A stretch of DNA of 64,000 bases, from assembly GCA_038501785.1 (NCBI GenBank), contig JBAMJR010000089.1, positions 736,001 to 800,000 on the forward strand, read 5' to 3'. The notes under the pieces were generated by a model. The model was given only the letters and a program-made list of their open reading frames with translations. It was not told the origin of the DNA and searched no databases. This DNA comes from Myoxocephalus aenaeus. Taxonomy: Eukaryota > Chordata > Actinopteri > Perciformes > Cottidae. This document shows, piece after piece, positions 25,155 to 35,357 of this stretch; positions within the stretch are counted from its first letter, which is position 1, and each line of letters starts with the position of its first letter. The translations under genes and the position numbers were made by a program.

Positions 25155-28100
25155 CTGTCAACAATGCAGAAAAGTGTTACTCTTCACCACTTCAAGTGCA
25201 CATCAAAGTGTTAGTTAAGTTGTCAGATAAATTGAAAGAACTCCACACTTTGTCCTTTGAAGAAGTCTTACATGTATGTGCAATTGAGCAGAGTACTAAA
25301 TATGATAAGATTTTATTAGAAGTGACTTCAGTTCAAGTGTTTTTAATTTTAATTTGACTCCAGTCTGGGAAATGTTTAATTTCTGTTTGCATACATGATA
25401 TAATTGTATTTAACAGTGTAGCAGAATGCTTGATTATCTGCAGGTCTCTTCATATATGTGGATTTGTCTTGCTCAATGCAACAAAGGGATTTTCTCTGTA
25501 AATTCTCAAATGTTTCCCTGTCAATATCCTTTTATTTTTTGATGATCATTTTCCAAATTGACTTGAAAGCCTCTTCAATGTCTTCACAGTCTCATTTCAT
25601 AAACATTCTAACCATCTTTGTCCAAAATGTAGGGCGCAATTGTCAGAAGTATTTCCAAATCTGTGAGGAATTAAAGTGCAGAAGTTGCAATTGCTGATTT
25701 GAAAATGAAGATTCACCTGCTCTTGTCCCAGGACCAGCACGCCCTCTGGTTTGATGGGATGGTACGGTGCCAGATTTTCTCCGTTGCCTCGCATCACTCC
25801 ATCCTGGAAGGCTTCCCACACCCCGTCACGGGTGGTCCACGTGATGCAGAGGTGATGCCATTTCCCATCGTTGATGAGGAACGGCAGCTTTGCAACCTGC
25901 AGCAGGGAAATTACAACAAAAGAAAATCACACCTTTCTCTTTCTTTCACACTTAAGTAGCAGAATCAAAATGCATCGCTTCCACACCTTCTCTTCCTGCC
26001 GAGTCACTTCCCCAGTCACATATCTTTTCCTCTATACTAAGGCCTCTGTTGCACACCTCAGCGCCTATTTTTATTCTTCTAATATGCCAGAACTATTCAG
26101 TTCTGGCATATTAGAAGTTGTCTGGTTACTCGGAGTCATCCCAGTTTAAAGTATTATAACTTTGTCCTACTGTTGCACCCACTGTAAGTTGTTCTGAATA
26201 TTAACATGATATATGTACATTTCAAAAGCCATGACGTCATGCAAGGTGAACAATGTGAAATCCATCTTTATACAAGACAATAATTGTTCCATTACCTTGT
26301 CATTGATGAGAATCTCCATAGGGTTGTTCCCCCACTCGATCAGCACCAGCTCGTTGGCCTGACCCGGGACAGCGTAGGAGAAGGGTGTCCCCACCCCAGG
26401 CGAGGCGTTGGACTTGATCCACAGACACACGCTGAAGGAGTACATCTCAGGAAGGCTCTTCTTGGCTTTGGCGTACATGTAGTTGGTTCTCAGGGGAAAG
26501 GTGAGCTGAAACATATCTGTCGGCCTGCTGTCTTTACCTGTAGATGTTATAATATATAGAGTATGAGGGACGAACCCACATATATTTTTACAGGAACTCA
26601 TGATGAAAATTAAGGAATTTATATGATTAAGTCCAAGTCAGTTAATGGAAGAAAAAAACAAAAGCTTGTCTTTATACCATTTTAAAATTACAATTGTATA
26701 TAATTAAAGAGGAAACACTGTGTTTCCAATGATGTTATGTCTGTTGCTTGTGTAGGTGGGCTCTGTCTCCCAGCTTCCGCGTGCCTAAAACGTTCACACC
26801 CTCGTTTGCGAGTGTTGAAAAGCACCTATGCGAGGTGCACCATGCAAAGTTGCTCTGCCTATGACCTCTGCAATTACATACAGGCTCCCATGCAAGTTAG
26901 GTGATATGGTGTTGCCTTTATAAATAAAAAACATCAGCGAAGCGAAGTGCTAACAGGTCTTGAGATATGCAAAGCAATGCAGCTCTCCTCTCCTCCCTCA
27001 CACACTATCTGTGCGCAACGTGATGATTGCGGCATTGTAAACGCTTCCACAACACGAGTGCTGTGATACTGAAGATTTTCGTTTTTTTCTAAAGCCTTCG
27101 CCCTTGAGCTTAAAAACAATTAAATTACACCTAATCTTGTTTCGAGCTCCCGTAGAGTCGCGGTCAGAGCCGTGGAAGTCTTGTGCGCGCACAATTCTAA
27201 CACACCTTTCTCCAGGTCTGTGATCCGATGGTGCAGAGTCGTGAGCGTGGACTCCACTCTGTTCCGCTGATCGGTGTCATTCCTGGAGGCGGGTTTGGTC
27301 TCCTCTATCGTGTTGACCCGGGACAGAACCTGCTTCTCCATGTCGTCTATCTTGTTTTGGAGCAAATCTTTCAGGCTGTTCGCTTGCACGGTGTTGTTCC
27401 CTCGACTGTACTGCTGCATCGGACAGAGGGAGACATACACTGGGTTAAAAGGGCACAAGCAATACTTTCTATGCTGTTAAACTCCATGAAACATGTTCCT
27501 CTATAGCCTATGTGAAGCTTCCAGCCTGGTCCCAACAAACTGCCTGTTTATGTGTATGCTCTGCGCCACATTATTCAAAAGAAAGCTGGTTTACTTTCCA
27601 CGATGCTTCTTTCTCGTTGTTAATTAAAATATTAACACATGTGGCTTCGAGGCGGAACTACACAAAGCCAGAACAATATTGCAGCAGTGTATTAGAAGCT
27701 TAACTCTCATTCAAATGAACAACCAGGGAGGCTATAATTTGATTAACTTTTGACCTGGTCTGCGCTGCTCTTCTCTGCTTGCCTACCTCGAGATTCTCCA
27801 GTCTCTGTTTCAGCGTCTGTAAAGTCTGTCCCAGCTGGGTCAGAGTGTCCGTAGTGCCCCGGGATACATCCCCCATCGTGTTCTTCGACCCCGGCCGTCT
27901 CCCACCGGGTCCCGCCGCCGGGAGGCTCTGGCTCTCGCAGCGGCTCAACTTTGACGTTAGTTCCCTAATTGTCTCCTTTTGGTTCATGATGGTCTCTTTT
28001 TGCTGGAGCACGGTCTCCCGCAGCTGCATGACCGTAGTCTTCAGGTCCTCCGCCGGCCCGCTGTTCTGCATCGTGGCCGCGCACAAGTCCATATCCTTGG

Positions 28101-28203
28101 GCACCGACGTGCAAATAAACTGCGTCTGTCCGAAGTCTTGCGCGAAGCTCTCCACCACAACCAGACAAGAAAGTAGAAAAAGTTTCCACGAGAATCCGTC
28201 CAT
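24933..28203 (-). CDS. nptx1: Neuronal pentraxin 1 (nptx1), complete five-exon gene
   Basis: Secreted, calcium-dependent synaptic pentraxin. In vertebrates the family clusters AMPA receptors at excitatory synapses and is released by neurons. Joining 28203-27787, 27413-27206, 26537-26296, 25896-25717 and 25154-24933 gives 422 residues, close to the roughly 430 of mammalian NPTX1, with phases 0, 1, 0, 0 and GT/AG at every junction. Residues 1-21 are a signal peptide ending ESFA before QDFGQTQF. Residues of about 45-208 are a heptad-rich coiled-coil arm with cysteines and NNT/NDT glycosylation sequons. Residues of about 215-422 are the pentraxin domain. The family signature H-x-C-x-T-W-x-T lies at 304-311. 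Motifs such as ICTSVP, LVLIEWGNN and FGGATKWTFE match NPTX1 better than NPTX2 or NPTXR. I chose the Met at 28203 because it gives a clean signal peptide; Mets at 28215 and 28284 are also in frame, but the latter sits at the predicted transcription start. Confidence 0.96.
25717..25896 (-). CDS. nptx1: nptx1 exon 4: pentraxin signature exon
   Basis: Codes for residues 290-349. It begins VAKLPFLINDGKWHH after a CTGCAG acceptor and ends VLVLGQEQ before the donor GTGAAT, phase 0 at both ends (180 nt). It contains the pentraxin signature with H304, C306, W309 and T311, followed by TRDGVWEAFQDG and GENLAPYHPIKP. The start of this exon has no Met, so it is recognised from homology and splice sites. 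Confidence 0.95.
26076..26117. repeat. 19-bp perfect hairpin in nptx1 intron 3
   Basis: Arms CTTCTAATATGCCAGAACT and exact complement with loop ATTC, in the intron between exons 3 and 4. Confidence 0.97.
26296..26537 (-). CDS. nptx1: nptx1 exon 3: start of the pentraxin domain
   Basis: Finishes codon 209 and codes for residues 210-289. It runs from KDSRPTDMFQLTFPLRTN through PGVGTPFSYAVPGQANE to ILINDK. The acceptor is CTACAG and the donor is GTAATG (phase 0). This is the most conserved block relative to mammalian NPTX1. A potential N-glycosylation site (NAS) is at residues 252-254. Confidence 0.95.
27206..27413 (-). CDS. nptx1: nptx1 exon 2: second coiled-coil segment
   Basis: Codes for residues 140-208 plus the first base of codon 209. 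It starts QYSRGNNT after a CAG acceptor, continues NSLKDLLQNKIDDMEKQVLS, and ends ITDLEKG at the donor GTGTGT (phase 1). It holds two glycosylation sequons, NNT and NDT. The 208-nt length matches the phase-1 exit. Confidence 0.94.
27787..28203 (-). CDS. nptx1: nptx1 exon 1 (coding part): signal peptide and N-terminal coiled coil
   Basis: Codes for residues 1-139: the signal peptide, the AQDFGQTQF mature start, three cysteines that could link subunits (ICTS, DLCA, RCES), and the QLRETVLQQKETI coiled coil. It ends in phase 0 at ...RLENLE, followed by the donor GTAGGC. The human exon 1 also ends after the LENLE motif. The GC-rich middle (PAAGPGGRRPGSKNTMGD) is the variable linker of the family. 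Confidence 0.94.
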
Positions 28204-28315
28204 GGTTCCAGTCATGTTTCGCGGCTTGAGAGAGTGGGGGAGTGAGTGGTGTCTCTGAGATTTCAGCACCACGGAGCTGTCCACTGAAGCTGTGATCTCC
28301 GGTCGCTGTGTGCAG

Positions 28316-28323
28316 TTTATATA
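28316..28323 (-). promoter_or_regulatory. nptx1: nptx1 TATA box
   Basis: TATATAAA on the minus strand, about 115 nt upstream of the chosen ATG. A start site 25-30 nt downstream would fall near 28287, giving a 5' leader of about 85 nt. This argues that the in-frame Met at 28284 is not used. Confidence 0.65.
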
Positions 28324-28548
28324 GCGGACATAACGCAGAGCAGATTCACCGCATCATTGAAGGGAGGCAGCGGGTTCTGCTGTACCTACAGAGTCCAGCC
28401 CCTTATTTAAGGTCGTCCTCACTGTTTGCAGAGCACCCACACAGTCAGTCTTTACAGTGGCAGAGAGCTCCTACACCAGGTAGTAAAAGGAAAATGTGGA
28501 ATATCAAACCAGGCCTGAATTGGAAGTGTAAATAAACATGACGCCATA

Positions 28549-28556
28549 TGACGTCA
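28549..28556. promoter_or_regulatory. Perfect CRE palindrome upstream of nptx1
   Basis: TGACGTCA, the full 8-bp cAMP response element, lies about 260 bp upstream of the predicted nptx1 start. A second half site (TGACG) is at 28539-28543. The site fits an activity-regulated neuronal gene; function is inferred from sequence only. Confidence 0.5.
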
Positions 28557-29338
28557 TCATATCCTTAATATAATATCACTTAAGTAAAAGTTCAGAAGTA
28601 TTGGTGTCAGAAACTCAGAATGTACTTTAAAGTACTCATTATGTAATTTCACACTGTTGTTGGTCTATTGCAGATAGCTTGTTATCAGTGATGCAATATT
28701 GTTGAATTTGGTCATGGTGGAGCTTATTCTAATGTTGGATTGCAAAAACTCGGTGTGCTGCACACACCGTTTTTACATGTTAAAAGCAGGAAAAGACCCT
28801 AGTCTAAATGACTTGATGGATGCCTAATAAAGCAAATGTAAATCATAAATCAATGTAAATCATTCCCAAAATATGGAAAGTAGCAAGCTTTGTTAAATGG
28901 GGTGGAATTAAGTTTTTGTTGAGTGCAATTTTTCTTTCTGAAATGTAGAGTGTTAAAGCCTGACAGTAATTGACCCTTGGCTAAGCCCCGCTCACTATAT
29001 GCCATCAAGCTGTCAGAGCTACCTTAAAGCCCACACTGTCACGAACAAACGAATTTAACGATGACTAGCTCAAAATCCATAAAAATCTGAATCAATTGCA
29101 TGAGAGTCTATTGAGCATAGCCGGTTAGTTGTCTGGATAACTTTAAGTAGCCTATTGGGTCTCCTTGAGTACATTTTATTTTTCTTTCCCAAATGGACTT
29201 TATATGACAGATTTGGTTCATTAAAAAATCCTTAGGCGCAGGGATTTTAAGAATCATTTGAATTTGTGAAATTATTGCTCCACCTTAAATTAAATCAGCT
29301 ACCGATCTTCCAGAGGAGCCTGTCCCACGGTCGGAGTC

Positions 29339-29458
29339 AATCTCTCTCTCTCTCTCTCTCTCTCTCCGCTCCCTCTCTCTCCCTCCCTCTCTCCCTCTCT
29401 CTCTCTCTCTCTCTCCCTCTCTCCCTCTCCCCCTCTCCCCCTCTCCCTCTCTCTCTGT
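29339..29458. repeat. (CT)n-rich polypyrimidine tract
   Basis: 120 bp of CT, CCCT and CCCCT units, about 1 kb upstream of the nptx1 start; GAGA-type on the nptx1 strand. Confidence 0.95.
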
Positions 29459-29979
29459 CGTGATCTCTTCCACACTTCTGAGTGCAGCAGTGAGAGGTGT
29501 TGATTGTCAAAGAAGAACCAACTGGTTTAATGCAGTGCATGCAGCCTGATAGAGATGCTTTGCCCTGCTAGAGGTTATGTCAAACCATTACAAGACGGAG
29601 GCGCTAAAAGGAAAGATAAATGTTTCCAAATAACTAAACAGACTGTTATGTAACTACCCCCGCGACTCTTGCATTAATAAATAAGACAGAATACACAGCG
29701 GGAGAAGGGGGGCAACACTCTGACATATATCATGTTGAGATAACAAATCACCAAAGATGGCAGTGACGTAGGAATGACACACAGTTTGACCTAAAGTGAA
29801 CTGCATATGAATTTCAGGAAAACTTTTTTCTTTTTACCATTGCAGTGCAGCATAAGGAAAGGGCAAAAAAGACAACAATCAGTAATCAACTCTAAAATAA
29901 CACATTTTATGGTCCATTCAGGTCCAAAGTTTCCCCTGAAGCAGTATCTAAGACAGTATCTAAGAATAATGATAATAAA

Positions 29980-30012
29980 CAAAAGGTATACTGCAATGCA
30001 GTATACCTTTTG
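29980..30012. repeat. 16-bp perfect hairpin, 1-nt loop
   Basis: CAAAAGGTATACTGCA and its exact complement separated by a single A. Confidence 0.97.
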
Positions 30013-30089
30013 ATATTAAATGATATTAAATGTGTGTACTCTTTGTGAAATACTGAGAGCCAGCTGTATTACAGAGTGCTGCAGGGATG

Positions 30090-30470
30090 AAGTATATTTG
30101 TAGGCCAACCCGGAAGTTAGCATCGCCCTAGTTCCCTCAACAAAGATAAAATTAGCTCTGCAGAAAATACAAGTTTATGATACATACACGTTTTTACACA
30201 TACTTACGTAATCTTCCCAAATGAACACCGCTTTTATGATTTATGAAGCGTGCAATCTGCAGAATTAAGAAACTAATGTTAGGCTGTAAACAAACTACAC
30301 CACGGCCGCATGACTTCAACGTCACCTCGACCACGTTAAAGACAGACTAGTGGTTGTCATGATGATGTTTAGTCGTCGAATTTAGACACTTAGCGACCTT
30401 CTTTTTTAAGATACATAAAAGCTTCAAAATTCACAAGAGGGATATTTACTGACATACATAACAAAACAAT
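30090..30470 (+). repeat. Unnamed interspersed repeat X, copy A
   Basis: Homologous to 63378-63780 in the same orientation. Shared blocks: CCAACCCGGAAGTT, CCCTCAACAAA, ATGATACATACACGTTTT, AAACTACACCACGG, GATGATGTTTAGT, TATTTACTGAC. No ORF or terminal repeat is evident. Confidence 0.7.
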
Positions 30471-33400
30471 AAAACCACAGACCTTATTTTAGGCATCCAT
30501 AACCTCCATTCAAAGAACGCACTGAAGAGGGAACCAGAAGTGTAAAATTTGCTGACTCATTTCCAGGCTTTAGGATTCATTTCTACAGCACTCTGTATGC
30601 GAATGCTCACGGGCCTCAATTGAGGGAAGAAAATGTAGAACCTTTACTCTATTTAAATACAATAATTTTTTTAATATGAAAAAAGCCGACAACAACATAA
30701 CTACGTAGACTATTAAATAGGCCCTATTTTATGAGTTGCCCAAGACATCACAGATTAAAGGTGCACCAGCTAAATATAGGGCACACAATTGGCCAGGGCC
30801 GGCTCTGAAATACTTAATTTGACTTCATCAAGCCTCTAAAATCACAGTTAAAATGAACCATCTATTCTAGCATTTATCATACAAAAAAGGTTGTGAACCA
30901 CTTCTTTAAATTACAGTATAGGTGGATCATAAAATGTGTGATTTCTTTTCTTTTCAACCAGTTACATTTGTCAAGTTAGGTATAGGTGAGAAATGTTGGA
31001 CTTGTTATGGAGCTATGGAGATTAGGAACTCCTTTACACAAGTACATAAAACCCCATAAACTCTCCACTTTTACTTACTTTATTTGTGTGTAGTTACTTT
31101 AACCTTGTATAAGTAAAAAATGCAGATTATCTATTGAGCGTCGTTTATTGTCTTTTTCCATTTCGGCCAGTAACAGTAGACAACATTAACAGTGACCAAA
31201 GACTGCACTGTTTATCCGAGAATGGAGTCTTTACTTAAAAGTCACAGGTTTGAAGCCAACTGAAGGGTTACCGTCTGCTTTGAGACAAATTACCTCTCCC
31301 TCCCTTTGCATCACTGGGGCGGAGTGCTGCGTAGAACTGTGTCATCAAATACAATCCTGTTAACAAGTGTGCAGTCCAAACATTTAGCAACCCTTTCTCT
31401 TTGTACTGTTGCATTTCAAGAAAAAGAAAAAGTGTTGGTTTTTTTCGAGTTGTGCATGACGTCGCTGCAGCCAGTGGCTAAGATGGGATGAAAATTGACC
31501 CAGCAGTCCGCTTTAATTTGTTTAATTATCGATCCAGCGTGTTGTAATCAGCAAGGTGCCAAGCTGAAGGCGAGAAACAGCGGATATAACAAATGGTTAA
31601 CGGCAAAGCCTAATTGCTGGGACCCAAGACAGGTGTTGCAAATGATCCTTATCTCAGCACATGACCATTAAAAACTGTGCATATTATATAAAAGGATTAA
31701 AAAGGCATGCTTCATTCATTCTCTTCAACAGACAAACAAAAATAGCAAATGGAGCAGTTTTCAATGCATTTGATGTGTCGAATTTAATGTTAATGATCGA
31801 GCTTAGCAGTGGGAGACAGCTTACCGTTTATAACGGTATATTATGATTATTATTAAAATGGACGGTTATCATACCGTGTACATTTGCTCATCTACAATAG
31901 TGATAAGAACTGACATGAGTGTGTGTGAGTTAAAGGGGCAGTCAGAAGCAGTGTGGCTGCGCTATCACGCACCTAAAGTATGTGTTAATTGTGTATAATC
32001 ATAGGACGTTATTTTTGTTGTAACTTTTCCTTTAATAGTTGATTCAATATATTGTACTGCTTACATGCTTCAATTGTTTCAGGATCACTGAAACTAATAA
32101 TGATAATGATGATAATAATATAAAATATTGTGAAACCATGATACTTTCTGAGACAACTATCTTAACGTGCAAATTGCATACCATTACAACCCTACCTCCG
32201 AAACAGTCAGGTGACAGTAAGAGATGAGCAGATGCCAGATCTAGTATATCTATTAATTATCTCCGATCCCACGCATAAAAGAGTACTGCACAAGCGTATG
32301 TTCAGCCATATTCTCTCTCATTATTACCATGTTGGTGCCATTTAGTCTGCTTTTCCCATCCAACTCTGCCAGAACTTCGGAAACGGTGGCCGTGTCGCAG
32401 GCATATTGTTGACTTTATTATTAACAAACCCCTTCTGTCTTTCTGAAAGCAAAGTATGCTGGTGGGACTTGATAGTTAGTCAGTCATACTTTGGCATCGT
32501 CTGCTTTAATGTTTGGTGGAGGATTCACACGCAGTGTCGAGCTGACCCGTACTCTCTCACTCAGCGTGTTTGGAGTGCAAGGTCAGATTTACAGTACGCA
32601 TGCATCAGCCAGCAGGCAGAGCTGGACTCTAGGGGCTGGTGTGGAAAAGGACTGAAATCCATAATGATCAGTCTCTCAGGCTCACTGAATAATGCAAAGC
32701 TTTATAATAGAACCCACTCTCTAATGGCAGAGATAGATAAGAACAATTTCACACACTGGCAGCAAACTTGCTTATTTATTCAGCATCTGAGAGAGAAATT
32801 ATGCAGTGGTATGGTTTGTCTTAAGATATACCACACAATTTGTTTGTTTTTCTATTCACTACTATACCACATTTAAGAAAAAATACTATCCTGTTTTTCT
32901 ATGAACCAAATCATATTTTATTCTATTTCTACAGCTCAGGAGAACTGCAGTTTAATTGTTAAATGCTTAACTATTAACTTGCTCTCTTTGTTTTCTCTGT
33001 CCAGGGTCCACAAAGTAAGCTTTACTTTCCCTCTGCACACACTAACCTGCTTTACTTCTGACTGAATCAAGATGTGCTGCCAGGTGACCAAAGCTTCAGC
33101 ACAGCAGCTTTGCTGCACTGACGTCTCCATTTCAACCATCCCACAGAGAAGGAGATGAAGGGGGAGTCAGGAGGGAGACGTCTTATGGGACTCCTGCACA
33201 GTGGAGCAGTCTGCTGCTAAGCATGTATTCACACTGGGGACAACACTGGAAGAGAGGAGGAATGAAGAGCAGAAAAAGATTAGGGCGTTTATCCATTCAT
33301 ACATGCACATTGCACACAGACAGCCCTCCAGTCTTATGAGCAGTAGTTTCAACTCAAGTACAAACAAACACAAACATTGTAAATCATTTGATCTATGGTC

Positions 33401-34114
33401 ATTATTTCCCTCAACATGTCCATGTATGGAGATTTGTATGAAGATAACTTCTCAGAACAGAACATTGTTTTATTGATGTCCAGCCATATACCAGAGAATC
33501 ATTCACTAACTTATCCCCATCTCATTAAAACTCAAAGTGACATAAACTAATATCGTTGGCATTATGTGTTCCACTAGGCCCTAAGCTAACCTCATCATAA
33601 TTCTCTAAAGCCTGCACATTAACGCTTTTGCTATGACAGCGCTGTTCATCAAGCAGCTTGTGTTGGCCTTGTTGGACTCCCTCCAGAAACCACATTTTCC
33701 CATTAGGCCTTTGCCTCAACAGGTTTACAGCCAAAATAAATTCAAAAGAGGATGTGGGTTAGCATCAGCCTGAAGTAATGATTCTGTTTTTCAGAAGGCC
33801 TGCATGAAAGATGTGTGGGAAATGAAATGTCTAAGTCGCTGGGTGCTCTTGTATTTTCTGTGCTGTATGATTTTGGGAAGAGGAGTGACAGCATTTCCTG
33901 CTCATCGATTTTATTAAACAGCATGTATTCCAATGAAAGCTCTAACAACCCAGTCATCAGAAAAACAAATTAGCATTGTACATTTCAGCAAACCACAGGG
34001 TACGTTAAACGTTGAAGTTTCTGAACCAAAAATATGTTTCATTAATACGGTTCATATCAGCTTTGTATCTCGCTTGCAGAAACGCAGAATGCCACGTTGA
34101 TGTTGTGAAAAGAT
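30471..34114. other. nptx1-rptor intergenic region, part 1
   Basis: No gene recognised. The 156-codon frame at 32406-32876 has no recognisable domain. Because the two flanking genes are divergent, this region may contain enhancers, but none is identifiable from one sequence. Confidence 0.55.
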
Positions 34115-34440
34115 TGCTTGGATTTAGGCAACAACACTACTCGGTTAAGGTTAGAAAAAAGCTCATGATTTGTGTTAAAATAATAATGTAAAAACATAAA
34201 AGCCATAACAACGTAACTAATATAAATGAAAAACAACTGCCTTTGAAGGACATGCTTGCCTAACATTACACATGTAACAACGTTACAGTACATACAACTG
34301 TAAAGTCAAGCCTTTAGGTTTCACACGAGACACAAATAGCAGTATCCTGGGTGAAAGTCCTGTGTTTGCTTTATCCATTAATTTCTCCTTTGTGGACTTC
34401 TTTGCACTTCATACTTGTTATCATACCACATAACTTTCAA
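34115..34440 (+). repeat. Dispersed repeat Y, longer copy
   Basis: Contains GGATTTAGGCAACAACACTAC, GGTTAAGGTTAG and CCTGGGTGAAAGTCCTGTG, a combination widespread in perciform genomes as far as I recall. The 3' portion is shared with 47700-47800. Confidence 0.5.
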
Positions 34441-34470
34441 TAACGATCGCTTCATTTACCATTTCACAAT

Positions 34471-35357
34471 GGGGCGACTGTGGCTCAGTGGTAGAGCAGG
34501 GTTTCTGGAACAGGTGGTGGAGAGGAGGACACTGAAGAAATTATTATCCATATTGGACAACCTGGACCACCCTCTCCACCCTACTGCAGGGTCAGCGGAG
34601 CACTTTCTCCAAAAGATTCATTCAGCTCCGCTGTCACAAGGACAGATACAGGAAAACATTCCTGCCTACGGCGTTAAGACTCTACAACAAGTCACCTCTT
34701 GCCAGATCCTCTGTTGATTGATTAATCACTGTACACGTTTATGTTTACCTAAACTTCACACTCTTCATATACTTACACATACATATTTTGCATTTTTGCA
34801 CTTCTTTATTGTCTGTTTATTTACACTTCATGCACATACACTACACATACAAACTTTGCATTTTTGCACTTCTCTGTTTAAGTTTAATTTAATTTCCTAA
34901 ATAATACTTTCTGCGCTGTACATATCTTTCATCCCTGCTATTTTTATTTTTATTTTATTTTATTTTATATCTCTCATCCCTGTTGTTGTTTTTAATATGT
35001 TGATTTCAGTCTGTAAATTGCTGCTACTCTGACAACAAATTTCCCCTTGGGGATTAATAAAGTATATATTCATTTGTTCATTCATTCATTCATTCATCCT
35101 TCAATTAAAGGATTGTGGTTCGATACCCGGCGCCGCTTGTCGATGTGTCCAATACACTTAACCCCAAAATTGCTCCTGCAAGCTGTGCCTGGTGTATGAA
35201 TGGTTAGGTAGTCCTGATGGGCAGGTGGCACCTTGCATTGTAGCCCCTGTCATCAGTGTATGAATGGGTATGAATGGTCGAATGATGTCAAGTAGTGTTA
35301 AAGTGCTTTGAGTGGCCGGAAGACTAGGAACACGCGAAACAAGTACAGGTCCATTCC
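34471..35357 (+). mobile_element. tRNA-derived SINE interrupted by a LINE
   Basis: The left part (34471-34500) starts GGGGCGACTGTGGCTCAGTGG with a pol III A box. The right part (about 35096-35357) resumes with the B box GGTTCGATACC at 35117-35127 and the conserved teleost SINE body (CACTTAACCCCAAAATTGC, TGGTTAGGTAGTCCTGATG, GCTTTGAGTGGCCGGAAGAC). The two halves are separated by about 600 bp of LINE, so the promoter is split and inactive. Confidence 0.85.
34501..35098 (+). mobile_element. Truncated LINE (CR1/L2/Rex1-like) 3' end inside the SINE
   Basis: Encodes a degraded end of a reverse transcriptase, VVERRTLKKLLSILDN, a DRYRKTFLPT-like block and LYNKSPLARSS-like residues. An AT-rich 3' UTR follows, with CAAATTTCCCCTTGGGGATT and AATAAAGTATATATTC, and a (CATT)n tail. 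It is closely similar to 41236-41646. No clear target duplication; GCAGG is shared by the SINE and the LINE at the left junction. Confidence 0.8.

Noticed and set aside
27779..28258. 159-codon ORF on the plus strand
   Set aside because: Antisense shadow of nptx1 exon 1.
32406..32876. 156-codon ORF
   Set aside because: No signal peptide, domain, or flanking splice evidence; compatible with chance in AT-rich DNA.
34471..34500. Possible tRNA gene
   Set aside because: Only a pol III head with A box; the B box and body are those of a SINE and the acceptor stem is not complete.
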